This document shows, in pieces, positions 24,790-34,496 of a DNA stretch of 64,000 nucleotides. Source of the DNA: Ferruginibacter sp. (lineage in GTDB: Bacteria; Bacteroidota; Bacteroidia; Chitinophagales; Chitinophagaceae). How positions within the stretch are numbered: the first letter of the stretch is position 1; each line of letters begins with the position of its first letter. Location of the stretch: positions 17,045 to 81,044 of the forward strand of contig JAOQAK010000079.1 of the NCBI GenBank assembly GCA_025963635.1. Direction: 5' to 3'. The notes beneath the pieces are model-generated. The model did no database searches. It worked only from the letters and a program-made list of their open reading frames with translations, and was not told the origin of the DNA. Position numbers and translations under genes: made by a program.

Positions 24790-25161
24790 ATGGAAAATAT
24801 GTCAGCTATCAGTTTGGGCGAAGTAGGGTTAAAAGCTTTCGTTGAAAATTCATCAATAGAATGGGAGGTAATGGGGGAAGGGATAAGAAGAAAGGTAATG
24901 GCCTGGGATGAGAACATTATGTTGGTAAGAGTGGAATTTGAAAAGGGCGGGATAGGAACCCTACACCAGCATTCGCAGGTGCAGGTAACCAATGTAGAAA
25001 GCGGCGTTTTTGAAATTGAGATCGAAGGCGAAAGAAAAATACTTAAAGCGGGCGATGCTTTTTATGTAGCTCCTAACAGTATGCACGGCGCAGTTTGCCT
25101 GGAAGCAGGTGTACTGGTGGATATTTTCAGTCCTATGCGACAGGATTTTTTAAAAAAATAA
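24790..25161 (+). CDS. KdgF-like cupin (123 aa)
   Basis: A single cupin domain: metal-ligand histidines and Gln in GTLHQHSQVQVTNVESGVFEIEIEGE and the second motif GDAFYVAPNSMHGAV. KdgF-type cupins convert the 4,5-unsaturated monouronates released by pectin or alginate lyases into their linear keto form. The start MENMSAISLGEVGLKAF (24790) is preferred; an in-frame ATG at 24757 adds 11 residues. It precedes the lyase gene by 10 bases, so the context agrees with the KdgF role. Confidence 0.8.
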   Translation: MENMSAISLGEVGLKAFVENSSIEWEVMGEGIRRKVMAWDENIMLVRVEFEKGGIGTLHQHSQVQVTNVESGVFEIEIEGERKILKAGDAFYVAPNSMHGAVCLEAGVLVDIFSPMRQDFLKK

Positions 25162-25171
25162 ATAAAACATT

Positions 25172-26389
25172 ATGAGACTAAAGTTTCTGTTTGCATTTGC
25201 TGCGGGTTTGCTTTTTTATAGTAATACCTATGCACAAGGCAACAAGTCAGCGCCTGCGGTATATTCAATTGATGCTTCCACGCTGATGGCAAATAAAACA
25301 AAAATTAAAAAGCGTGATGTGGCGCTCATGCCTGCATATCAACAATTGCTACAGGATGCGGAAAAGGCCTTGTTGTTTAAGCCGGTAAGCGTAATGGAAA
25401 AGATAAATTTTCCACCAAGCGGGGACAAGCATGATTATATGAGCATTGCTCCTTATTTCTGGCCTGACTCCACCAAACCAGGTGGCTCGCCCTATATTAA
25501 CAGGGACGGACTAAGAAATCCTGAAGAGTTGCAATATAAAGACAAGATATACCTGGCTGCACTCTGCGATGCCGTAACTACTCTATCCCTTGCATGGTAT
25601 TTTTCTGAAGATGTACGTTATGCCGATCATGCCACCAAACTTATGAGGGTTTGGTTTTTGGACACAGCCACCAAAATGAATCCCAATTTAAATTTTGCCC
25701 AGGCGGTGAAGGGAAGAGAAACCGGTCGTGGATATGGATTGATCGATACCCGCCATTTTGTAAAACTGGTGGATGCGATCGGCTTGTTAAAGGGTGCCCA
25801 TAGTTGGTCTTCAGGCGACCAGGCTGGTATGCAGGATTGGTTCGCCAGCTTTTTAGATTGGATGCAAACAAGTAAAAACGGAAAGGATGAAATGAATACT
25901 ACCAATAATCACGGAGTATGGTACGACCAGCAAAGATTATCCTATGCTTTGTTTACCGGCAAAACAGAATTGGCCAAACAAATTGTAGCAAGCGCCGAGA
26001 GCCGCCTTGATAAACAAATGGATGACCAGGGAGGTTTTCCGCTGGAAATGAAGAGAACGATCTCACTTCATTATACGGTTTTCATAATGGATCCTTTTTT
26101 TACCATCGCCCAGATGGCTCAAAACATCCATATTGATTTGTGGAATTATGAGAGCCCTTCCCATAAATCTTTGAAAAAAGGATTGAATGCATTGGTTCCG
26201 TACCTGCTGGAAGAAAAAAAATGGGAAGGCCCGCAAATATTGCAGTTTGATTTTGAAGAAGCGGTTCCATTACTACTAACGGGAGCCCAAAAATATCAAT
26301 GCGAATCTTGCAAAAAAAGGATTACACAGATTTTGGGAGAGAAAGCAAAATCCTCAAGGTTACACCTGCTGACAGCGGTAGATTTTTAA
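25172..26389 (+). CDS. Alginate-lyase-fold polysaccharide lyase (405 aa)
   Basis: A signal peptide (MRLKFLFAFAAGLLFYSNTYAQ) is followed by an alpha/alpha-toroid domain of the Pfam Alginate_lyase type. Visible features are SIAPYFWPDS, GRGYGLIDTRHFVKLVDAIGLL, the TTNNHGVWYDQQ motif with the neutraliser Asn and catalytic His, and FPLEMKRTISLHYTVF. The best family guess is PL38 (glucuronan/alginate lyases of Bacteroidota) or a PL5-like relative. It would depolymerise a polyuronate in the periplasm or outside, delivering unsaturated uronates to the KdgF-like cupin. It lies 10 bases after the cupin gene and 83 before susC. Confidence 0.82.
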   Translation: MRLKFLFAFAAGLLFYSNTYAQGNKSAPAVYSIDASTLMANKTKIKKRDVALMPAYQQLLQDAEKALLFKPVSVMEKINFPPSGDKHDYMSIAPYFWPDSTKPGGSPYINRDGLRNPEELQYKDKIYLAALCDAVTTLSLAWYFSEDVRYADHATKLMRVWFLDTATKMNPNLNFAQAVKGRETGRGYGLIDTRHFVKLVDAIGLLKGAHSWSSGDQAGMQDWFASFLDWMQTSKNGKDEMNTTNNHGVWYDQQRLSYALFTGKTELAKQIVASAESRLDKQMDDQGGFPLEMKRTISLHYTVFIMDPFFTIAQMAQNIHIDLWNYESPSHKSLKKGLNALVPYLLEEKKWEGPQILQFDFEEAVPLLLTGAQKYQCESCKKRITQILGEKAKSSRLHLLTAVDF

Positions 26390-26472
26390 GGATGTTCGTA
26401 TAAAAAAATTACTAAAAAAAGAATACACCACAGGAATTAATACATTTTTTAACCAGCTAAAATGTTTGCTTT

Positions 26473-29400
26473 ATGAGAGTTTTTGCTCACAATAACCCAG
26501 GGGAAATCCATCCGGGAAGATGGCCTTTATTATTTCTCTTTTCAATTATTTGCTTAATTGCCAGTTTGCCTGTTATTGGGCAGTCGAAAAAAATACAGGG
26601 AACCGTCAATGACCAGAAAGGCATTGCACTCAGTGGCGTAAGTGTTACCATCAAGGGTTCACAAAAAAGCGTGATTACGGATAACAAAGGTAGATATGAA
26701 ATTACCGCTGCCCAGGGGTCGGTACTGGTATTTACTTACACAGAATATTTAATGAAGGAAGAAACCGTAGGCGCTCTTTCAACAATTAATGTATCCCTTA
26801 CAGAAAATCCACATTCCCTGGAAGCTGTGGTTGTGGTGGGTTACGGAAATCAAAAGAAAATAAACCTTAGCGGATCGGTGGCGCAGATTTCCGGGAAGGA
26901 CCTGATCAACCGGCCTGTGCCAAATGTTACCGCCGCAATGCAGGGTGTTTTGCCGGGCGTTACAGTAATAAGAGGAAGCGGTAAACCGGGCAGTGAAGGA
27001 TATGGTGTTCGTATCCGGGGGTTCTCTTCTGCCAACGATGCTACCGCATTGATATTAGTAGATGGTATGGAACAGGATCTTAACCTGATAGATCCGAATG
27101 ATGTTGAATCCATTTCTGTTTTGAAAGATGCATCTGCCTCCGCTATTTATGGGGCAAGGGCCGCGGGCGGTGTAATTTTAGTTACCACAAAGCAGGGTGC
27201 CGCCGGCAAAACAAAAATAAATTACAACACGTATTATGGTATCAATATCACTGCCAGGCAGCCCCAGCGGCTAAGTTCCTGGGATGAACAGTTATTGATA
27301 GATGAATCGCGGGTGAATGCAACCGGTGTGCCTGAATTCAATGCTGAACAGATTGAATGGCTCAAAAACCCCAATTTTATCTATCGTCCCAATCCAACAC
27401 AAGACCGGTGGGAATATTATGGCAACAACGACTGGGTAAAGGAAGGAATGGACAAGATCAATCACATGCAAAATCATTCGCTTTCGATCAGCGGCGGCGA
27501 ACAGAAGCTGAATTATTTGGTATCGGGTAGTTATTACACGAGAGATGGTGTGCTGAGATATGGTCCGGATGATAACAGCAGGGCCAACCTGAAAGTAAAT
27601 GTGAATGCTGAACTCAACAAATATGTGAGTGTAAAATTAACTACAGGGTACATCGGTTCAAAAACCAGGGAAAATGCCTTTGGAACTGAGCAGATCATCA
27701 ACCGCCTGTATCGTAGCCGCACCCGCCAATCATTGTACACTCCGCCAGAAGATACTACCGGGCAACACTATAATGGAGATTTGCAAATCAACGCTGTAGA
27801 TATTGAAAAAAATGGTGGCATCGAAACAAGGAATTATGAAACCGTTACCGGCCGATTGAACCTGCAAGTTAAAAATGTAATAAAAGGATTAACCCTCGAC
27901 GTAATTGGCTGGAGGAACCAGAGCAATTATGCGATGGAAAATAACAGGAGAAGTATCAACTGGTATGGTCGTAGTTTAAGCACTGTTCGGTTTAATGTAA
28001 ATGTGCCGAACTCTACTACACTGGTAAAAAACAAAGGTTACCAGAATAATCTCCAGGGTTTTCTCACCTACAACTTAAAAATAAAGGAGGATCATGTATT
28101 TACCTTGTTGCAGGGCGCTTCGTACGAAGAATACCGGAAAGATGAATTTTCCGCCTCCGCTCAAAACATGATCACCAATGATTTCTTCAGTTTAAATTAT
28201 GGAGATCCGCTTACAAAAACCAATAGCGAAGTGGTACAAACATGGGCGATGGCCTCTATGTTTGGCCGGTTGAATTATAGTTTTAAAGGCAGGTATTTAT
28301 TTGAAGCATCTTACCGGTATGATGGAAGTTCAAGGCTGGCACCAGAGAACCGCTGGCAGGTATTCCCTTCATTTTCCGCGGCATGGAGAGTAAGCGAAGA
28401 GAATTTCTTCAAGAACAATATTGGTTTTATAAACAATTTGAAATTCAGGGTTTCCTGGGGGCAATTGGGTAATGGGTCTGTGTTAGGATTGTATGATTAT
28501 ATACCCCTGCTAACAAGCGGATTAACTACCAATAACAACCTTGTGTTCAATGACCAGCGTACGCAGTATTTATACCAGGATACTTTGCCTTCACCAGACA
28601 AAACATGGGAAACTGTAGAGCAGTCAAATATCGGTATCGACCTGGGACTGTTAAACAACCGGCTTACCATCACTGCCGACTATTATGTAAAACGTAATAA
28701 GAACATGCTTGCCCGGTTAAATGTGCCAAGCATCATTGGTATCAATGTATCCAGTGTAAATATCGGGGAGTTGAAAAGCTGGGGAAGCGAAGTGGATATT
28801 AAATGGAGAGATAGAATAGGAAAGATAAATTATCATATCGGGCTGAATATTTCAGATAACCAGAATGAGCTGGTAAAATATAATGGACTCAACTCAATCG
28901 GTAACGGCGGTGTGGTTTCCCTGCTGGAAGGATACGCTTTAAACAGTGTGTGGGGTTACAAAACAGATGGTTATTTTCAAACACAGGGGGAAGCCGACAA
29001 ATACAAAGCTGCTGTGAAATATCCTTTCTTCCCAACCCCTGGCCCGGGCGATGTTAAGTACCTTGATTTGAATGGTGATGGTGTAATCTCCGCCGGTGAC
29101 GGTACACCACAAAATTCCGGCGACCTTGTTTACCTGGGAAGTACCAATGCAAGATATACTTATGGTATTGATCTTGGATTTACCTGGAAAAAATTTGATT
29201 GCTCTGTGTTTTTCCAGGGGGCAATGAAACGGAGTTTTTTAATAGATGAAGGAACGCTTTCACCCATGCTGGGAACTGCAGATATGCCCTGGTCAATTCA
29301 CATGGATCATTGGACAACTGACAATCCGAATGCTATGTTCCCGAGAATGTACCAGACAAGCGCTCATAATTTCAGGCCATCCGATAAGTGGACTCAAAAT

Positions 29401-29616
29401 GGCAGTTACCTGCGCTTGAAAAATATCCAGCTCGGCTATATTCTTCCCATCAATAATAAGAATATAAAAGAGATGAAGATCTATATCTCCGGGCAAGACC
29501 TATGGGAAAACACGAAAGTGTTGAGTGTATTTGATCCGGAAGTGGGCAATAACGTTAGCGCAACAGCGTACCCTTTTTACCGGACGATTTCTTTCGGATT
29601 TAATTTCACCTTATAA
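26473..29616 (+). CDS. SusC/RagA-type TonB-dependent transporter (1047 aa)
   Basis: The N-terminal hydrophobic signal (WPLLFLFSIICLIASLPVIGQ) is followed by a CarboxypepD_reg-like domain (IQGTVNDQKGIALSGVSVTIKGSQ), the SusC signature before the plug (LEAVVVVGYGNQKK), the plug (GVLPGVTVIRGSGKPG, LVDGMEQDLNLIDPNDVESISVLKDASASAIYGARAAGG split here by position) and a barrel ending in YRTISFGFNFTL. It imports oligosaccharides across the outer membrane together with the SusD protein encoded 14 bases downstream. It is the third gene of the uronan locus. Confidence 0.95.
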   Translation: MRVFAHNNPGEIHPGRWPLLFLFSIICLIASLPVIGQSKKIQGTVNDQKGIALSGVSVTIKGSQKSVITDNKGRYEITAAQGSVLVFTYTEYLMKEETVGALSTINVSLTENPHSLEAVVVVGYGNQKKINLSGSVAQISGKDLINRPVPNVTAAMQGVLPGVTVIRGSGKPGSEGYGVRIRGFSSANDATALILVDGMEQDLNLIDPNDVESISVLKDASASAIYGARAAGGVILVTTKQGAAGKTKINYNTYYGINITARQPQRLSSWDEQLLIDESRVNATGVPEFNAEQIEWLKNPNFIYRPNPTQDRWEYYGNNDWVKEGMDKINHMQNHSLSISGGEQKLNYLVSGSYYTRDGVLRYGPDDNSRANLKVNVNAELNKYVSVKLTTGYIGSKTRENAFGTEQIINRLYRSRTRQSLYTPPEDTTGQHYNGDLQINAVDIEKNGGIETRNYETVTGRLNLQVKNVIKGLTLDVIGWRNQSNYAMENNRRSINWYGRSLSTVRFNVNVPNSTTLVKNKGYQNNLQGFLTYNLKIKEDHVFTLLQGASYEEYRKDEFSASAQNMITNDFFSLNYGDPLTKTNSEVVQTWAMASMFGRLNYSFKGRYLFEASYRYDGSSRLAPENRWQVFPSFSAAWRVSEENFFKNNIGFINNLKFRVSWGQLGNGSVLGLYDYIPLLTSGLTTNNNLVFNDQRTQYLYQDTLPSPDKTWETVEQSNIGIDLGLLNNRLTITADYYVKRNKNMLARLNVPSIIGINVSSVNIGELKSWGSEVDIKWRDRIGKINYHIGLNISDNQNELVKYNGLNSIGNGGVVSLLEGYALNSVWGYKTDGYFQTQGEADKYKAAVKYPFFPTPGPGDVKYLDLNGDGVISAGDGTPQNSGDLVYLGSTNARYTYGIDLGFTWKKFDCSVFFQGAMKRSFLIDEGTLSPMLGTADMPWSIHMDHWTTDNPNAMFPRMYQTSAHNFRPSDKWTQNGSYLRLKNIQLGYILPINNKNIKEMKIYISGQDLWENTKVLSVFDPEVGNNVSATAYPFYRTISFGFNFTL

Positions 29617-29630
29617 TAAAAGCTGCAATC

Positions 29631-31289
29631 ATGAAAATATTTCACCGACTTCTTATAACGCTATTTTCAGCCCTGCTACTGGTAAGCGGCTGTACAAAAC
29701 TTGACCGGTTTCCCGAATCTAAATTCAGCGATGAAGATTTTTGGAATACTGAAACAGATCTTATCAATGCTGCCAACCGCCTTTACCAGCAACTGGATGC
29801 CAATTGGGTCGATAACCGTGCAGACGATGCCGTTAACCAGGGAGGGCCAAACAGTACCAGTAATGGAAATATTTCTATCCCAAATACCAGTGCAGAGTGG
29901 AGTGACCGGTACGATGAAATTTTTACAGCCAACAATATCCTGGAAAAAGGAGGAAAAGCTAAGGTTACCGAGGCAATCAGGAACAGGTATTTTGCGGAAG
30001 CACGTTTTTTCAGGGCCTATGCATACCTAAGCCTGGTACAAAAATATGGCGATGTTCCCCTCGTGCTGCACAGTTTGGAAATTACTTCTCCCGATTTGCT
30101 GATGCCCCGTACGCCGAGGGATTCGGTAATGACCGCCATTTACGCGGACCTTGATTTTGCAGCACAATGGTTACCCGCCAGATCTGCACTGGCTGTAGCA
30201 CAATATGGCCGTGTTACTAAAAGTTCGGCTTGGGCGCTTGAAGCAAGAGCCGGTTTATATGAGGGCACAAGAGCCAAGTTCCGTAGTGAAGCAAACTGGC
30301 AGAAACACCTGCAGATTGCGGTAACAGCAGCCAAAAATGTAATGGCGCAGGGACATGTTTTGTTTTCGAACTATGTTACCCTATTCACACAGCCGGGCGA
30401 AGGTGCAGCTAATACTGAAAATATTCTTGTAAAAATATATGGTGTCAGTAATCTCAACCTGCTCCTGGGCCATAATAATTCAAGAGACCTGGAGAACGGC
30501 AGGATGGCTCCCACCCGAAATCTTATTCGCCAGTACCTTTATAGCGATGGGTTGCCGGCATATAGCACACTTAATACACTTGTTACATCACCATCGCCGC
30601 TGTACGTTGCAGAAGGCAGTGAAACCAGTTATAATACCATTCTTCAAAGCAGGGATCCGAGGCTTGGATTTACGGTCTTTCTTTCTGGTGAAGATGCGTA
30701 CAAAGGACCCTGGGTGCCCACTACATCACTGGGAGCAAGATCGGCCTTTGCCGCCAAAAAAGGTTTTAACATCATCGACCAAACAATCAATGGCGCTGGA
30801 ACCGTAGACAGAATTTTGATCCGTTACGCAGAAGTCTTATTGATTTATGCAGAAGCAAGCTATGAATTAACAGAAACGATCACTGATGCAGACCTTGATC
30901 TTACCATTAATAAATTAAGAACAAGGGTTGGATTTACAAAAAAGCTGACCAATGCATTTGTAACTGCTAACAACCTGAACATGCGGGAAGAGATCAGGAG
31001 GGAAAGAACTGTAGAACTTGCCCTGGAAGGATTCAGGTACGATGACTTGGTAAGATGGAAAACTGCAGAGAAATTATTACCGGTTGAACTGTTGGGTGCA
31101 AAATTTATTGCGGCAGACTGGCCCAACACCAACGCGAGTACATTAAACCTGAACGCAAACGGAGTGCTGGTAGTAGAGCCGGCCAGCACCAGGCATTTTG
31201 ACGCAAGCAAGAATTACCTGTATCCTGTTCCATTCAATGAAATTACGCTGAGCGGTGGCAACGTGAAACAAAATCCTAATTGGCAATAA
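29631..31289 (+). CDS. SusD/RagB-type glycan-binding lipoprotein (552 aa)
   Basis: A lipoprotein signal with LLLVSGC lipobox. The SusD N-terminal region (DEDFWNTETDLINAANRLYQQL), the TPR-like core (ARFFRAYAYLSLVQKYGDVPLV) and the C-terminal part (RILIRYAEVLLIYAEASYELT, REEIRRERTVELALEGFRYDDLVRW) are all present. It forms the lid of the SusC transporter on the cell surface and binds the glycan. It is 14 bases after susC. Confidence 0.95.
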   Translation: MKIFHRLLITLFSALLLVSGCTKLDRFPESKFSDEDFWNTETDLINAANRLYQQLDANWVDNRADDAVNQGGPNSTSNGNISIPNTSAEWSDRYDEIFTANNILEKGGKAKVTEAIRNRYFAEARFFRAYAYLSLVQKYGDVPLVLHSLEITSPDLLMPRTPRDSVMTAIYADLDFAAQWLPARSALAVAQYGRVTKSSAWALEARAGLYEGTRAKFRSEANWQKHLQIAVTAAKNVMAQGHVLFSNYVTLFTQPGEGAANTENILVKIYGVSNLNLLLGHNNSRDLENGRMAPTRNLIRQYLYSDGLPAYSTLNTLVTSPSPLYVAEGSETSYNTILQSRDPRLGFTVFLSGEDAYKGPWVPTTSLGARSAFAAKKGFNIIDQTINGAGTVDRILIRYAEVLLIYAEASYELTETITDADLDLTINKLRTRVGFTKKLTNAFVTANNLNMREEIRRERTVELALEGFRYDDLVRWKTAEKLLPVELLGAKFIAADWPNTNASTLNLNANGVLVVEPASTRHFDASKNYLYPVPFNEITLSGGNVKQNPNWQ

Positions 31290-31307
31290 TCTATTAAAAT
31301 CATTCAA

Positions 31308-31820
31308 ATGAAATCAATCAACTATTTTTTATACATATTTCTTGCTGGCCTTTTATTTGTTTCCTGCGAAAAAAAGGATGTTCCGCAAGGTTTACCGGAA
31401 TTTGAAAATCATTATTATGCGGCCTATATTCCCAATACCAATACGGCAGTGATCGTGCAAAAGACACAAACCGCGTTGGTTAAATTTCCTGTGCAGTTTT
31501 ATTCTGCCTTTAGCCGTAGTTATGATGCCGTTGCATATTATTCCATTGTTACCACTGGTATCACTACCCCGGCGATAGTGGGTAAGGATTTTGATGTGGT
31601 TGACAAAAACGGGAAGGTTTTAACAGCGGGAGACAGCGCACGGTACACGATCAACTTTCCCAAGGCGGAAAGATTTATGGACACCATTTACCTGAAAATG
31701 CTCAACAATCCTTTAACCGGTACACGAAAAATGGAAGTGCAGATACAGGAACATAAAACGGATCAATATTATGTAGATATTTTTTCTACTGCATTCAGAA
31801 GGCCGGTGGAGATCCGGTAA
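31308..31820 (+). CDS. Surface lipoprotein in SusE position (170 aa)
   Basis: A lipoprotein signal (MKSINYFLYIFLAGLLFVSC) precedes a beta-rich domain (TAVIVQKTQTALVKFPVQFYSAFSRSYDAVAYYSIV, GDSARYTINFPKAERFMDTIYLKML). It occupies the place usually held by SusE/SusF or DUF4843-type glycan-binding lipoproteins, 18 bases after susD, and is probably an accessory surface binder. The family is not firmly recognised. A stem-loop follows at 31839. Confidence 0.75.
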   Translation: MKSINYFLYIFLAGLLFVSCEKKDVPQGLPEFENHYYAAYIPNTNTAVIVQKTQTALVKFPVQFYSAFSRSYDAVAYYSIVTTGITTPAIVGKDFDVVDKNGKVLTAGDSARYTINFPKAERFMDTIYLKMLNNPLTGTRKMEVQIQEHKTDQYYVDIFSTAFRRPVEIR

Positions 31821-31838
31821 TCCAATATCCTATAAAGT

Positions 31839-31878
31839 AATAGCCGCAAAGGTTCTTTGTTGAACCGGACCGGCTATT
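31839..31878 (+). terminator. Stem-loop ending the polysaccharide utilisation operon
   Basis: AATAGCCG (31839-31846) pairs perfectly with CGGCTATT (31871-31878), and an inner GGTTC/GAACC helix lies between. It begins 18 bases after the last gene of the operon; the T-run is weak. Confidence 0.65.
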
Positions 31879-32028
31879 TGCGTTTCGGGCGATAATTAAT
31901 CTGGCTTGTTGTTTTAGGATCACAACGGGGACTTAATGAAGCACCGTGCAGATATAATGTTAATGCATTACCCTGTTTTTATTTGCGAAACATTTTTGTA
32001 TTTTGGGAATACAAAATTTATCTCAGGT

Positions 32029-32742
32029 ATGGATGAAACGCTGCAACGGGTAAAGGTGCATTTGGATAGAAAACTTCACAAAAATGCCGGTGATAGTTTC
32101 GGGATGCTGCATGTAGTACAACAAATATCCGGTGAAGGTTTCATCCCTGATATATTAGACTCATTGTTAAGGCACGAAGAAGATTTGATAAGCGTTGCCG
32201 CTAATTCTTATACTCACAATAACGGATTCGACAAAATAACGCTGCTCTCTTCATCAAAACCTTCGTATAAACTCAGATTGCATATTTGGTGGCCGGGGTC
32301 GACGTATATGAATGAACATATTCATAATCATTCCTGGGATTTTAGTTCTGCAATTTTAACCGGCGCATTTCGGTTTCAATTGTTTGAAAACTCACATCAT
32401 GGACTGCTGTTACACAAATATTTATGTGCATTCCCTGATGAGGGAGTAGGGTATAAAATGACTTATTTGGGAAAATTTTATCTCAAATGTATATTTGACA
32501 GCCAGTTTTCCAAGGGCAATGCCTATACCCTTTCGCACCATGTTTTCCATAAAATAGTTAACCAGGAGGATCAAACTACATCAACGATAATACTGCATGG
32601 GGAATTTATTAATGACACTTCATTTCTTTTTTCTGAGAAATTGATCCAGCAACCTCACAATATCGAATCTGTTCCTTTTAGTCCTGAGAAATTATATTCT
32701 AAAATCAAAGACTATTTGAAGCACCTGGATGATAAAGCCTGA
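32029..32742 (+). CDS. Cupin-fold protein of unknown function (237 aa)
   Basis: The segment LRLHIWWPGSTYMNEHIHNHSWDFSSAILTGAFRFQLFE carries a cupin-type HxHxH motif with a following glycine turn, and GNAYTLSHHVFHKIV gives a second histidine group; together these look like the metal site of a cysteine-dioxygenase-like or RmlC-like fold. The start MDETLQRVKVHLDRKL (32029) is preferred over 31936, whose extra 31 residues (YPVFICETFLYFGNTKF) look non-coding. It overlaps or nearly touches the following HD gene, and the three genes 32029-34282 run as one unit. Enzymatic activity is not established. Confidence 0.7.
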   Translation: MDETLQRVKVHLDRKLHKNAGDSFGMLHVVQQISGEGFIPDILDSLLRHEEDLISVAANSYTHNNGFDKITLLSSSKPSYKLRLHIWWPGSTYMNEHIHNHSWDFSSAILTGAFRFQLFENSHHGLLLHKYLCAFPDEGVGYKMTYLGKFYLKCIFDSQFSKGNAYTLSHHVFHKIVNQEDQTTSTIILHGEFINDTSFLFSEKLIQQPHNIESVPFSPEKLYSKIKDYLKHLDDKA

Positions 32743-33346
32743 TCAACCGTTTATTATGCAACAATTAATAGAGAAGTTTAAACAGGCAGTCACGGATTTA
32801 GCAAGTAAAGAAAGCTTTATTCATCATAAGTGGTATGTGAAATATCATCTGGATATCGTTGAAAAAATTGCACTCGAATTGTGTGAGCTACATAAAGCCG
32901 CAGACAGAAACCTTGTTGTAACGCTGGTATGGTTACACGATTACGGTAAAATAATTGGCAAAAGTAAAAAGGAAACGTTAACCGAAGGCGGAAAGGAATT
33001 AATGCAGGTAGGATTTCCGCGGGCTTTTGTTGATAAGGCGGTCGAAGCAGCAAGATTGGTGGATAAAAAAGACCGGCTTAATGAAGCAAGTATCGAGGTG
33101 CAGATTGTATCCTCTGCCGACGGGGCATCTCATCTTACCGGCCCCTTTCAATTCTTTTACTGGTATGAGAATTCAGATAAGCCCTTTGAAGAACTGGTAA
33201 GCAACAATATCAACAAATTGAGGAGAGATTGGCATAAAAAGATTGTATTGAGAGAAGTGCGTGAGGCATTTCAAAAACGCAAGCACTACTTGCATGAATT
33301 ACTCGGAGAGATGCCTGGTAAATTTATTATTGAAGATCATCATTAA
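32729..33346 (+). CDS. HD-domain phosphohydrolase (205 aa)
   Basis: The HD signature is complete: an early His in HHKWYVKYHLDIVEKIA, HD in VTLVWLHDYGKIIGK and a later Asp in VSSADGASHL. HD proteins hydrolyse nucleotides, dNTPs or cyclic nucleotides, often with a metal pair. The start at 32729 overlaps the cupin gene by 14 bases; ATG 32756 is an alternative that removes nine residues. Tight coupling with the cupin gene and with the two-TM protein (9 bases downstream) suggests a joint pathway. The substrate is unknown. Confidence 0.8.
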   Translation: MIKPDQPFIMQQLIEKFKQAVTDLASKESFIHHKWYVKYHLDIVEKIALELCELHKAADRNLVVTLVWLHDYGKIIGKSKKETLTEGGKELMQVGFPRAFVDKAVEAARLVDKKDRLNEASIEVQIVSSADGASHLTGPFQFFYWYENSDKPFEELVSNNINKLRRDWHKKIVLREVREAFQKRKHYLHELLGEMPGKFIIEDHH

Positions 33347-33355
33347 TCAATTCAT

Positions 33356-34282
33356 ATGGAACAGCAGGAACTTTCGTCAAATCCTTACCTCAGGAGGCAA
33401 GTGATTGTTTTTAGCATAATGACATTTGTTTGCCTTATTAGTCTGCGCTTTCTTATACTACCTCATTATGTTTACCATACGGCAATACCCGAAACCGAAT
33501 CAATCATTAACCAGGTGTTGGAAGGCTTTATTGTTGCACTTGTATCTGGCGTGTCCATCACCTTTTTTCTGCTTTGGCTTTTCCCCGGTGCTAAAGAACA
33601 GGCCCAGATAAAAGTGTTGACCCCGGGAAGCGAGTTAAAGAAATTTTTGGCCGACGATCTCGGAGAAACGATTGATTTTGGGTATAGAGGCCATACTGCA
33701 AAATGGACACGTTCCGTTACTTTGCAGACGCTGTCTAAAAAAGCACAGGCGAAAGGGGCTACTTGTAAACTCACTATTGTTATACTTGATCCTAATAACT
33801 ATGCGGCATGTAAGCTGTTAGCTGATTTGGACCATAAGCGAAACAAAAGCCTCGATGCGCCTTCCCGGGTGAAGTTTATACAAAAACAATTATTTGCAAC
33901 CATTCTTTGTATTTTGGATAAAGTGGACGAACCTTACCTTGATATACAACTGGGATTGCATAATAACTTTTCACTTTTCCGGATAGATTTAACGTCCGAA
34001 TCAGCAATCATTACCCGGGCAAATCCAAAGGAGGTAGCGATCAGGTTCAGTGCTCAAAGCGATTTTTACAGGTCGTACCAGGAAGAGCTCAGGATTAGTT
34101 TTTCACAGAGTAAAAAAATTCCCATAAAAGAGGTAAGTGCTTTTCACTTATCTGAATTAAATGTAGCAGGTTGCAAAGCCGCATTCAATTTGATCGGTAT
34201 AGAAACAGGGATAATGACCGATGCAGAATTGGGGGAAGTAATTGAAATTGCCAAGGAGGCGAAAAATCCTTATGAAGATTGA
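33356..34282 (+). CDS. Two-transmembrane protein with a soluble C-terminal domain (308 aa)
   Basis: Hydrophobic segments at about residues 15-36 (VIVFSIMTFVCLISLRFLILP) and 52-74 (GFIVALVSGVSITFFLLWLF) are followed by a cytoplasmic domain of about 230 residues with DDLGETIDFGYRGHTAKWTRSVTL, TLQTLSKKAQAKGATCKLTIVILDPNN and DIQLGLHNNFSLFRIDLT. The ILDP segment after a helix-rich LSKKAQAKG stretch resembles domains I have seen described in conflict-type proteins but I cannot name it. A two-TM N-terminus plus soluble sensor is typical of membrane effectors in nucleotide-signal defence systems; this is inference. Third gene of the cassette. Confidence 0.7.
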   Translation: MEQQELSSNPYLRRQVIVFSIMTFVCLISLRFLILPHYVYHTAIPETESIINQVLEGFIVALVSGVSITFFLLWLFPGAKEQAQIKVLTPGSELKKFLADDLGETIDFGYRGHTAKWTRSVTLQTLSKKAQAKGATCKLTIVILDPNNYAACKLLADLDHKRNKSLDAPSRVKFIQKQLFATILCILDKVDEPYLDIQLGLHNNFSLFRIDLTSESAIITRANPKEVAIRFSAQSDFYRSYQEELRISFSQSKKIPIKEVSAFHLSELNVAGCKAAFNLIGIETGIMTDAELGEVIEIAKEAKNPYED

Positions 34283-34496
34283 GTTAATTTATTCTACAGA
34301 TATAAAATCCAAACACCCTCCTTACCGGCGGTGCCCGGTCGCCGTACCATATCACAACTGTGAGATGATACCTGTTTCCATTAGTTAGCTCGTTACTACA
34401 TCCCTTTCAGTCCGCCGGTTACACGGGCACAAATTCTTTGCGCAGTTATTTCTTTTCATTTTCATCTTGTTTCAAAGCCGCGTCGTTGAACACAAT

